Below, piece after piece: positions 17,579-24,852 of a stretch of 64,000 nt of DNA (the first letter of the stretch is position 1; each line of letters opens with the position of its first letter). The stretch comes from Polaribacter sp. BM10. GTDB lineage: Bacteria; Bacteroidota; Bacteroidia; Flavobacteriales; Flavobacteriaceae. The stretch lies in contig NZ_CP019704.1 in the NCBI RefSeq assembly GCF_002005425.1, positions 124,001-188,000 on the forward strand, in the 5' to 3' direction. The position numbers and the translations under genes were made by a program. Below the pieces are notes generated by a model, which saw nothing but the letters and a program-made list of their open reading frames with translations, had not been told where the DNA came from and searched no databases.

Positions 17579-18894
17579 TTATTTTCTTCTTCTTCAGAAT
17601 CAATTTTATATTCTTCTTCTTTAATAATTGGTTTTACCGTTGGGTTTGCTTCATCTATAATATCGTCAATTTTACTAGCAAGATACATGTGTGCTCCGGC
17701 AGAATTTTTGTTTAAAACATTAGACATCAAACAAACAATGTATTTTATACCGTTAGGATGTTCAACAATAATAACAGAGTTCATATAATTAAAAACATTA
17801 CCGGCATAACTTTTACAATCAGGATTTTTTTCTCTGTCACATTTATAATAACTACCAGATTTAAAATAGACGGCAGCACTATCTAACCGTGGTGATTTTG
17901 CGTATCTAATTCTTCTATCCGTTAAGTATAAAAGTCTTTTCATTTCTAAACTAGAAGCCTCATCAACAACATTACCTTGTTCTAATTGTAATAAAAATTT
18001 CATTAACCCTTTTGGTGTACCAATACTTCCGCCTTTTCGACCTACATATTTTCCGGCAGGTCTTGTAAACATTCCGCCTAATTTCCATTCATTTTCGGTG
18101 ATTCCTAATTTTCTTAAAGGTTGATTTACTACTGAATGCGCTAAGTTTGTTAAAGAATCTCTAGGTGTTTCTTTAAAATAGTTTTCTGCTTTTTCAGCAT
18201 CTAAAAAGAAATAATCTTGACCAAATGCAGCCATTAACATTGCCTCTCTATACATAACGCTCGCTGCACCATTATTACTTACAGAAACCATATGATCTAA
18301 CCATTCATATAGAGAAAACTCATCACTAGCAATTACACGTCTTTTTGTTAATTTATCTTTTTCGATATCATAAATTGGTATGGTATGATGATCTCCTGTT
18401 CCCCAATATCTAGCAGTAACTTTTATGTTTTTTAAGTAATTTGCTCTGTCGTTAAAAGAATCTGGACACAGTTTTTGTAGTTGATCAAAAACAGCCAATA
18501 AAACAGCAATTTTACCTACACTACCTGGTTGATAACCTACATTTTCTCTATGTTCTGCATATTTTAAATTATCAGGATTACTCATGTCTAAAGCAGTCAT
18601 AGAGTAAGCGCCAGAAGGAATAATTCTCTTTAATTTTCTTTCAAAATCTTTATCAGAAATTAATAAATCATTTACACTATCTTTTTTTCTTTTGGTTAAA
18701 TTTAGTTTTATATCTGCTAATTTTTTATAAGCTCCTGCAGGTATTCTTGTATATCTTACGCTATCTAATTGAAATTTTCTAAGTTGATATAATCTTGCAA
18801 TTCCTGTGCTTTCAAAACCATCAATCGGGTATTTGATAAAACCAAATGATGCAAAAACTAAAATGGCTATTAATAAGTGTTTTCCTTTAATCAT
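17575..18894 (-). CDS. Class A beta-lactamase-like serine hydrolase (second copy)
   Basis: A 439-residue protein with an N-terminal hydrophobic signal or anchor (residues 6-20). Motifs are Ser125-x-x-Lys128 in PGSVGKIAVL, Ser206-Asn-Asn in VSVSNNGAAS, and Lys345-Ser-Gly in VYFKSGSYY; SNN replaces the SDN of class A beta-lactamases, as in the hydrolase at 13831. It is longer than usual because of an N-terminal extension of about 90 residues and an acidic C-terminal tail. Its start overlaps the stop of the dikinase-like gene by one base (TAATG), so they are translationally coupled. The role is probably extracytoplasmic and linked to that partner; the reaction is unknown. Confidence 0.85.
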   Translation of the reverse strand: MIKGKHLLIAILVFASFGFIKYPIDGFESTGIARLYQLRKFQLDSVRYTRIPAGAYKKLADIKLNLTKRKKDSVNDLLISDKDFERKLKRIIPSGAYSMTALDMSNPDNLKYAEHRENVGYQPGSVGKIAVLLAVFDQLQKLCPDSFNDRANYLKNIKVTARYWGTGDHHTIPIYDIEKDKLTKRRVIASDEFSLYEWLDHMVSVSNNGAASVMYREAMLMAAFGQDYFFLDAEKAENYFKETPRDSLTNLAHSVVNQPLRKLGITENEWKLGGMFTRPAGKYVGRKGGSIGTPKGLMKFLLQLEQGNVVDEASSLEMKRLLYLTDRRIRYAKSPRLDSAAVYFKSGSYYKCDREKNPDCKSYAGNVFNYMNSVIIVEHPNGIKYIVCLMSNVLNKNSAGAHMYLASKIDDIIDEANPTVKPIIKEEEYKIDSEEEENN

Positions 18895-21800
18895 TATATT
18901 TTTTCTTTTAATTTAATTTCCTTGTTACTGTCAGTTTTAGGTGAAATTGCGTTTAAGTAATCAGAGCTTTTTGCCTGTTTATTTTCTACAAATGGCCTTA
19001 TTTGAAACAACCAAAGTTTATCATCTTTAAAACCAAATTCTACATCATAAGCATGATTATCGTCATTTTGTTTCCCTATTTTCTCTCTTATTTCTGATGC
19101 TAATTCTCTTATTTCGTTAATATTATTGTAATTTAAAATAGGTTTGTTAAAAGTGGTATAATACTTTTTAGTGTTTCCGGTTGCAGGAAGTCTAATATAA
19201 TCTGGTTGTCTTGCCGGACTTAATAAAAAACTGCTATTATCTGTAATTAATCTTGTTTCTGCAGATTGCCCATCTACAGCACCACCAGCGCCTCTGCTAA
19301 AAGCAACGGTTAAATCATTTTCAGCACCTTCATTTATCCCTTTGGTAATCATTACACCAGAATAATCTACATCTACGCTTGGTATAATTAATATTGATGG
19401 ATACACATTTTCTGGATTTAATAAATATTTCTGACGCCATTTAAAACTTCTTTCAGAATATGCAGAAGCCCAAACTTGCTTTATTCCATTTATAATTTTC
19501 TCTTCGTTTAAAATATTGAACAACGTTAAGTTTAAACCTGCTCCTGTAAATTCTTTTAAATCTTCCATATTAGTATCACTTCTTAAAAAAACAGGAACAT
19601 TACCTAAATTATCTCCAAAAACTGATGAAAAATTACTTTTTAAATCTTTTATAAAAGAAGCGTCTAAATCTATATTTAAAATAGCTGTATGTAATTCTTT
19701 TAAAGATGCTAATACAAATTTTTCGATTTCATCTTCACTAACATTTTCTTTTTTTAATTGAGTAGCCTTATTAAAAGTTTCATTTAAAAATTGCCAATAA
19801 GTTTTATTTTTTGATGGCATTTCTTTATTCATATGTGATTTAAAAACTCCGAAAGGAATAATAATTCCGTCAACCACTTTATTTGGAAATAGGTTTTTTA
19901 ATTCACCCAAATTTGCAGCTTTTGGACCGCAAAGAATACCAGAATCAGATGCTTTAACATCTTTCATATTTATAATTTTAGATACATCTAACCTTAATTT
20001 ATCGGTTGGTACCGTAATCATATTTTTAGTTCTTTCTTTTTTGTGGAATAGCTTTTGTTCTTCATCCGACATGTCGTTTTCTAATTTTAAAATAACATTG
20101 CCTTTATTAGAAACAGCGTAAAAAACATTTTTATTCGCATATTTTTCTAATGATTTTAAATTATCACTAGACAAAGCGGCATTTGGTATTCCTAGATTTC
20201 TTGCTAATAATTGCACGTGAGAAACTAAGTTTCCTTCAGAAACCGTCATAATACCAGCAACAGGTTTTAAATCTGAAGGTGGTTTTTGAAAAATATAAAT
20301 ATTGTTTGTGTTCACTTCTATATTTTCTGGATTACCATCAACAACAATTAACTTACCAAACGCATAACCAGGATTTAAACCTCTAATTGCACCTTGGTTG
20401 CTAATATTCATAACGTTATTGTTAACATTAGAAATATCTGAAGCAAAAGTATTTAGTTTGCTTACCGTTTCCCCTAGATTAAGAGTAACCGAATTTCGAA
20501 TTCTATCATCAATAAAACCGTAAGCAAAAGATTCAAAATCTGCATATTTATTTACCGTTTCTTGATAATTTGCTTTTACTAAAGATGTACTCCATTCTAC
20601 AATTCTTCTCGCACTAGTTACCAAAGAATTTAAGTCTTTTAACGTTATCTTATCATTTAGTAATGTTGTTACATATATTGGTTTTATCAAATCGAATTCC
20701 CAGGCTTCAATTAAACCTGTAGCGTAAGAAGCGCATGTTAAAGTTTGTGTTTTTAAGATAGTTTCTTCTAAAGTAACGGGTTGCCACTTTTGAGTTTCGA
20801 TTAATAAAATTTTTTCTAATTGATTAGTTAAATCTAAAAGTGCCAAACGATCCTTACTATTATTAAATAGCGTAATATTATATCTTAAAAAGTCTAAATT
20901 TTCTGTAATTTTTATAACAATATCTTTTGCACTTAAATTAGATTTGTCTTCATTTAAAAAATCATTTAAACTACTTAAAACGTTATTTTTATCTTTTATT
21001 TTAGAAATTTCGTTAGCAATAGTTTTATAATTTAAAGGAGCGTAAAACTCTTGCATAGTTTGTAAAAGTTTGTCAAAAATTTTCTTCTCTTTTGAATTTA
21101 TTTTAGAAGTATTTTTTTTGATAAAACTTTCAACCAAATAAATATCTGTTTTTTCTGGATTGCCATGAATTTTAATTCTGATATCCATAAATTCTGGTAT
21201 TTCTTCTGCCAGAACTTTAGATTCGCTGCGCATTTGTTGGGCAATATTAGAATCGCCATTGTGCGGTATATCTTTTAAAGCTTGCCTTACCAAATAGTAA
21301 TTATTGTTAACTAAACTATCGTCCTTTAAAATAGTTTCAAAAAACTGTTTTCCCCAAGCTTCTTCATCTTCAGATTGTACAGAGCCTCTGTAGTATTGTC
21401 CTTTTTTAAGAACCCAACCATCATCTATACTTGCAAGATATTTACCTAATTGATATTGTTTTAATCTACTATAATTATTTTCTGAATCTAAAAAATCTTG
21501 ATTGTTTAAGCTAGCTAAGATTTCTCCAAAAAATAAGTGATTTGTTTTTCTTAAGTCTAACGCAGACTCTTTAAAAGACGCATGCTGAATACCGCCACCA
21601 ATAGAATCTGGACAAGGATCTTTAGAATCTCTAACAGAACCATCTTTACAATACCATTTTATGCGGTAATAAGGTCCTCGAATATCCTTTTTGTAAGAAG
21701 ATATTAGTTTTTTTATATCATTATTAGATTTTTGTTGTGCATAATTTGTAGTTCCAAATAATAATGCAAAAGCAAAAGAGAGTAGTAGTTTTGTTTTCAT
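18894..21800 (-). CDS. Secreted PEP-synthase/glucan-dikinase-like phosphotransferase
   Basis: A 968-residue protein with a clear signal peptide (LLLSFAFALLFGTTNYAQ, cleavage near residue 21). Residues 30-470 match nothing I recognise. Then comes the swivelling phosphohistidine domain of PEP-utilising enzymes, with His528 in SEGNLVSHVQLLARNLGIPN, followed by the ATP-grasp domain: GPKAANLGELK (625-635), VFLRSDTNMEDL (737-748), AYSERSFKWR (780-789), a segment near 804-819 ending SGVMIT, and LWLFQIRP (929-936). PPDK and PEP synthase have ATP-grasp first; the order here is that of plant glucan, water dikinases. Export of an ATP-using enzyme is unusual. It is coupled to a serine hydrolase gene. Substrate unknown. 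Confidence 0.85.
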   Translation of the reverse strand: MKTKLLLSFAFALLFGTTNYAQQKSNNDIKKLISSYKKDIRGPYYRIKWYCKDGSVRDSKDPCPDSIGGGIQHASFKESALDLRKTNHLFFGEILASLNNQDFLDSENNYSRLKQYQLGKYLASIDDGWVLKKGQYYRGSVQSEDEEAWGKQFFETILKDDSLVNNNYYLVRQALKDIPHNGDSNIAQQMRSESKVLAEEIPEFMDIRIKIHGNPEKTDIYLVESFIKKNTSKINSKEKKIFDKLLQTMQEFYAPLNYKTIANEISKIKDKNNVLSSLNDFLNEDKSNLSAKDIVIKITENLDFLRYNITLFNNSKDRLALLDLTNQLEKILLIETQKWQPVTLEETILKTQTLTCASYATGLIEAWEFDLIKPIYVTTLLNDKITLKDLNSLVTSARRIVEWSTSLVKANYQETVNKYADFESFAYGFIDDRIRNSVTLNLGETVSKLNTFASDISNVNNNVMNISNQGAIRGLNPGYAFGKLIVVDGNPENIEVNTNNIYIFQKPPSDLKPVAGIMTVSEGNLVSHVQLLARNLGIPNAALSSDNLKSLEKYANKNVFYAVSNKGNVILKLENDMSDEEQKLFHKKERTKNMITVPTDKLRLDVSKIINMKDVKASDSGILCGPKAANLGELKNLFPNKVVDGIIIPFGVFKSHMNKEMPSKNKTYWQFLNETFNKATQLKKENVSEDEIEKFVLASLKELHTAILNIDLDASFIKDLKSNFSSVFGDNLGNVPVFLRSDTNMEDLKEFTGAGLNLTLFNILNEEKIINGIKQVWASAYSERSFKWRQKYLLNPENVYPSILIIPSVDVDYSGVMITKGINEGAENDLTVAFSRGAGGAVDGQSAETRLITDNSSFLLSPARQPDYIRLPATGNTKKYYTTFNKPILNYNNINEIRELASEIREKIGKQNDDNHAYDVEFGFKDDKLWLFQIRPFVENKQAKSSDYLNAISPKTDSNKEIKLKEKI

Positions 21801-21819
21801 GATTTGTTGTTTGATATAA

Positions 21820-21827
21820 CAAATCTA
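21820..21827 (-). promoter_or_regulatory. -7 promoter box for the dikinase-serine hydrolase operon
   Basis: Minus-strand TAGATTTG matches TAnnTTTG exactly and lies 19 bases upstream of the dikinase ATG. Confidence 0.5.
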
Positions 21828-21900
21828 GATTTTTAAAATGTAATAAAATATTTTAAAACTTGAATAGAGCAACAAAAAAATTGATTGAGTTAAAAATCGT

Positions 21901-22908
21901 TTAATTTGCTTTTAAAATAGTCTTTTTGAAAGTGAATTTGATGTTATTTTGTTGAATATAAACTTCTTTACAATTTGTTGGGTGAATAAAGTTATAATTT
22001 TCTAGGTGATTAAAGTTAGGCTCATTTAATAAAAAGAAGTTTTCAAAATCTTTGTTTCCTTTAGCGTCATACCTGGCTATTTTATAAGTTTGATCATCTT
22101 TTTTTTCTTCAATTCTAAACCAAGCGCCGCTTCCTATTCCGCCTAACCAAGTTCCGTTTTGCAGGTTAAAAACCTCTAAATTCGGTTTTTCAGTTCCTTT
22201 TAAATTAGGTTCGCCATTAAATTTTTTAAAAAAAGAAGCTTTGTATTCTTTTAAAATAGATCTATTTAGATAAGTTTTAATTTCTTGTTTATAAATACAA
22301 TAAATAGCATTGTTTGTATTGGCTTTAATAACATTGCCTATTGGGCTAGGAGTAAGTAGATTAGATTTTTTTAACAGCTTACCAATCTTTTTATTATTTG
22401 TAGAAGCTATAATAGTATCGGTTACAAACCTTGCGCAATTTGTACCGTTTTTTAAAAAAGCACCGTAAGGAATTTCTTTTGCATTAAGTAAACTTTTAAT
22501 AAAGCTATGTGCTTTATTAAAGTCTATTTCATCATGAACGCTAGCAACCAATCTGCCATCTCCATGAGTTTTTTCAGGATTATTTTCTATCCAAAGTAAA
22601 ATTTCTTCTAAGTTTGTTAATTTGTCATTTTTAAACTCAGCATTTATTGTAACTTTTAACTCTGGATCTGTTTCTTCAGATCGAACACGACCATTACCAT
22701 ACGTTGTAATGTATCTGCCAAAATCGAAATATTTTATTGTTTTATTACCTTTTTCTAATAACAATAAAGCCGCATGACCAGCTTGTACAGCGTGTTTACT
22801 ACCAATACCAATTTTGGGCCAAAAATTACTTAAAGTTTCCCAATAAGCAGGTCTCACAACCGTATCTGGATACGAAAGAATAATGATTATTCCGTCTGAA
22901 TGCTGCAT
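21901..22908 (-). CDS. DUF6695 family protein, possible papain-like fold
   Basis: A 335-residue cytoplasmic-looking protein with no signal peptide. I recognise it as the flavobacterial DUF6695 type. Two conserved spots stand out: His45 in VQAGHAALLLLEK and Cys158 in NGTNCARFVTD. A histidine in such an AGHA strand and a cysteine at the start of a helix are seen in NlpC/P60- and DUF4105-like cysteine peptidases, so a Cys-His hydrolase is possible, in circularly permuted order. It ends the murQ-DUF6095-DUF6695 gene run (two bases after DUF6095), which suggests a link with peptidoglycan recycling. The activity is inferred only. Confidence 0.65.
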   Translation of the reverse strand: MQHSDGIIIILSYPDTVVRPAYWETLSNFWPKIGIGSKHAVQAGHAALLLLEKGNKTIKYFDFGRYITTYGNGRVRSEETDPELKVTINAEFKNDKLTNLEEILLWIENNPEKTHGDGRLVASVHDEIDFNKAHSFIKSLLNAKEIPYGAFLKNGTNCARFVTDTIIASTNNKKIGKLLKKSNLLTPSPIGNVIKANTNNAIYCIYKQEIKTYLNRSILKEYKASFFKKFNGEPNLKGTEKPNLEVFNLQNGTWLGGIGSGAWFRIEEKKDDQTYKIARYDAKGNKDFENFFLLNEPNFNHLENYNFIHPTNCKEVYIQQNNIKFTFKKTILKAN

Positions 22909-22910
22909 TG

Positions 22911-23156
22911 TTAAGAATTATTAAATATTGCTTTTAATAATATTTGAAACGTTTTAAAAGCAAAGTACAATGTAAATACTATTAAAATAACTGCAACAAC
23001 AATTAAGATATACGAAAGATATTCTTGCGAAGTATCTTCAAACTTTTTTAAAGCTTTAAAAGCCATTGTTAAGACAATAGGAGAAACAATAAAAAGTAAA
23101 ATTAAGATTCCGATATGTTTTAAACCTTTGCCTAATAAGTTTACATCTGTGCTCAT
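22911..23156 (-). CDS. DUF6095 family membrane protein
   Basis: An 81-residue protein with two membrane helices, about residues 14-32 and 46-67, a GKGLKHIGILILL start and a short charged tail. It resembles the flavobacterial DUF6095 family of unknown function, which I remember next to murQ. Its start overlaps the murQ stop by four bases (ATGA), so the two are translationally coupled. Confidence 0.75.
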   Translation of the reverse strand: MSTDVNLLGKGLKHIGILILLFIVSPIVLTMAFKALKKFEDTSQEYLSYILIVVAVILIVFTLYFAFKTFQILLKAIFNNS

Positions 23157-23965
23157 TTCGTATAATTTTTTATTGCATTTCTAACATTACCAAATTCTTC
23201 TAATAATGCAGCTGCTTTTTGTAAGTCGATATTTAATTCTGATGCTAACATTTTTTGACCTCTTTCTACCAATTTATTATTAGAAAGTTGCATGTCTACC
23301 ATTTTATTTCCCTTGACTTTTCCTAACTGAATCATTGTAGTTGTAGATAGCATATTTAAAACTAATTTTTGTGCAGTTCCAGCTTTCATTCTAGAACTTC
23401 CAGTTACAAACTCAGAACCTACAACAACTTCTACAGGAAAGTTTGAAACCTTCGCTAACGGACTATTTTTATTGCAGGTTATACAACCTGTAGCAATATT
23501 ATTATCGTTACATTTTTCTAAAGCAGCTATTACATAAGGCGTTGTACCAGATGCAGCAATACCAACTACAATATCTTTATTTGTTATTTTATGTTCTTGT
23601 AAATCTTGCCAACCTTGTAATTTAGAATCTTCTGCAAATTCAACTGCTTTTCTAATGGCAACATCTCCGCCAGCTATAATGCCAACCACTAAATCAAAAG
23701 AAACACCAAAAGTTGGCGGACATTCAGAGGCATCTACAACACCCAATCTACCAGAAGTACCAGCTCCTAAATAAAATAGTCTTCCACCTTTTTTTAAACT
23801 ACTAACAATACTGTTTGTTAATTGCTCTATTTGAGGTAAAGATTTTTCTACAGCTAATGGTACTGTTTTATCTTCTTTATTGATATTTTTTAATACTTCT
23901 TTTACAGACATCTTTTCTAGATGATTGTAATTCGAGTCTTGTTCTGTAGTTTTTATAAATGTCAT
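23153..23965 (-). CDS. murQ: N-acetylmuramic acid 6-phosphate etherase
   Basis: A 270-residue SIS-domain protein (271 from the first of two tandem ATGs). The signature GAGTSGRLGVVDASECPPTFG lies near residues 65-85, with a second conserved block at GSSRMKAGTAQKL. MurQ cleaves the lactyl ether of MurNAc-6-phosphate to GlcNAc-6-phosphate and lactate in cell-wall recycling. The second ATG is chosen because homologues begin MTF and because a TATTTTTG box ends four bases before it. A 41-base inverted repeat covers the box and both ATGs. It is followed by DUF6095 and DUF6695. No anhMurNAc kinase is in the window. Confidence 0.92.
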   Translation of the reverse strand: MTFIKTTEQDSNYNHLEKMSVKEVLKNINKEDKTVPLAVEKSLPQIEQLTNSIVSSLKKGGRLFYLGAGTSGRLGVVDASECPPTFGVSFDLVVGIIAGGDVAIRKAVEFAEDSKLQGWQDLQEHKITNKDIVVGIAASGTTPYVIAALEKCNDNNIATGCITCNKNSPLAKVSNFPVEVVVGSEFVTGSSRMKAGTAQKLVLNMLSTTTMIQLGKVKGNKMVDMQLSNNKLVERGQKMLASELNIDLQKAAALLEEFGNVRNAIKNYTK

Positions 23966-24003
23966 CATTCAAAAATACAGATTTTTTGTATTCTTGAATG
24001 ATG
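23963..24003. promoter_or_regulatory. Long dyad covering the murQ promoter and start codon
   Basis: Arms CATCATTCAAAAATAC (23963-23978) and GTATTCTTGAATGATG (23988-24003) pair at 15 of 16 positions around a nine-base loop. On the minus strand the arm nearest murQ holds TATTTTTG (23970-23977) and the two start codons. It may be an operator or, if transcribed from upstream, a start-occluding hairpin. Confidence 0.55.
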
Positions 24004-24017
24004 ATTTAATTGAAGTT

Positions 24018-24848
24018 TTAGTTTTTTTCTACCAAACTAATTTCAAAAGTATCAGTTTCAGAAATATGAAAATAACCTAAAGGATAATTATCATCATTAG
24101 TAGTATTGATAATATTACCTAATAAAGCTGTTGGTGCTGTTTGAAAAGGGCCACCATCATTACCACCTGCTTGACTTGTTAAAATTTCGAAATATGTGTA
24201 ATAACTTTTTGAAATACCAGATAATTTGATGGTAACAGTTGCAGGTAATTCTATTTCATCTTCTTGATAAAAAGAAGAAAAATTATAAACCGCTCCGTTA
24301 AAAAATCTGTCATCTAGCGTTAAAAATATATTGTTTGTATAATCTAACACGTAAAAATTTTCGGTATTTCCGTCGTCTTCAAAAGAAACTTTTAATTCAG
24401 TTTCGTTCCCAGTAAATAAAGTTTCATCACCTTGCTCTACACTAATAAATGGCGTAGATTTTACTTTAGTGGCTTTTCCTTTAAAAGTTTCATTGTTGTA
24501 AATAACCGTTAACTCATATTCTATATTATCTTCTGGTAAAAAATCGGTTATCGGTTCGTAATTTCCTGTAGCATTTGTATCAGAAAAATTAATAACAGAA
24601 TTATCTGATAAATTTGTTAAAAAAACAGTTGCATTTGTAACTGTAGGAATCGTTTCTTCGAAATAATCTGCAGTTTCTCTTAATTTTACAATAGTTTTTG
24701 CGGTAATTGGGCTTTCATCAAAATAGACTTCGAAAGATGCGTCTATTATTAATTTAGGACTTATGGTTGGTACATCGACGTCTATAACTTTTTCACAATT
24801 AGAAAATAGTAAGACAATTAACGTTACGTAAAAAAATATCTTTTTCAT
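24018..24848 (-). CDS. DUF4249 domain-containing lipoprotein
   Basis: A 276-residue lipoprotein: the signal ends LLFSNC with acylated Cys18, followed by EKVIDVDVPTISPKLIIDASF, the usual opening of DUF4249. The rest is beta-rich. DUF4249 lipoproteins are nearly always encoded next to a TonB-dependent receptor and are thought to be its surface-exposed partner for an unknown ligand. Here it starts four bases after the receptor stop, in the same operon. The ligand cannot be told from sequence. Confidence 0.85.
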   Translation of the reverse strand: MKKIFFYVTLIVLLFSNCEKVIDVDVPTISPKLIIDASFEVYFDESPITAKTIVKLRETADYFEETIPTVTNATVFLTNLSDNSVINFSDTNATGNYEPITDFLPEDNIEYELTVIYNNETFKGKATKVKSTPFISVEQGDETLFTGNETELKVSFEDDGNTENFYVLDYTNNIFLTLDDRFFNGAVYNFSSFYQEDEIELPATVTIKLSGISKSYYTYFEILTSQAGGNDGGPFQTAPTALLGNIINTTNDDNYPLGYFHISETDTFEISLVEKN

Positions 24849-24852
24849 CTTA

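Noticed and set aside
13831..18894. The two class A-like serine hydrolases as an antibiotic resistance pair.
   Set aside because: Both have SNN instead of SDN in the second motif and no clear omega-loop glutamate, and their partners are a nucleotide transporter and a dikinase-like protein, so true beta-lactamase activity is not supported.
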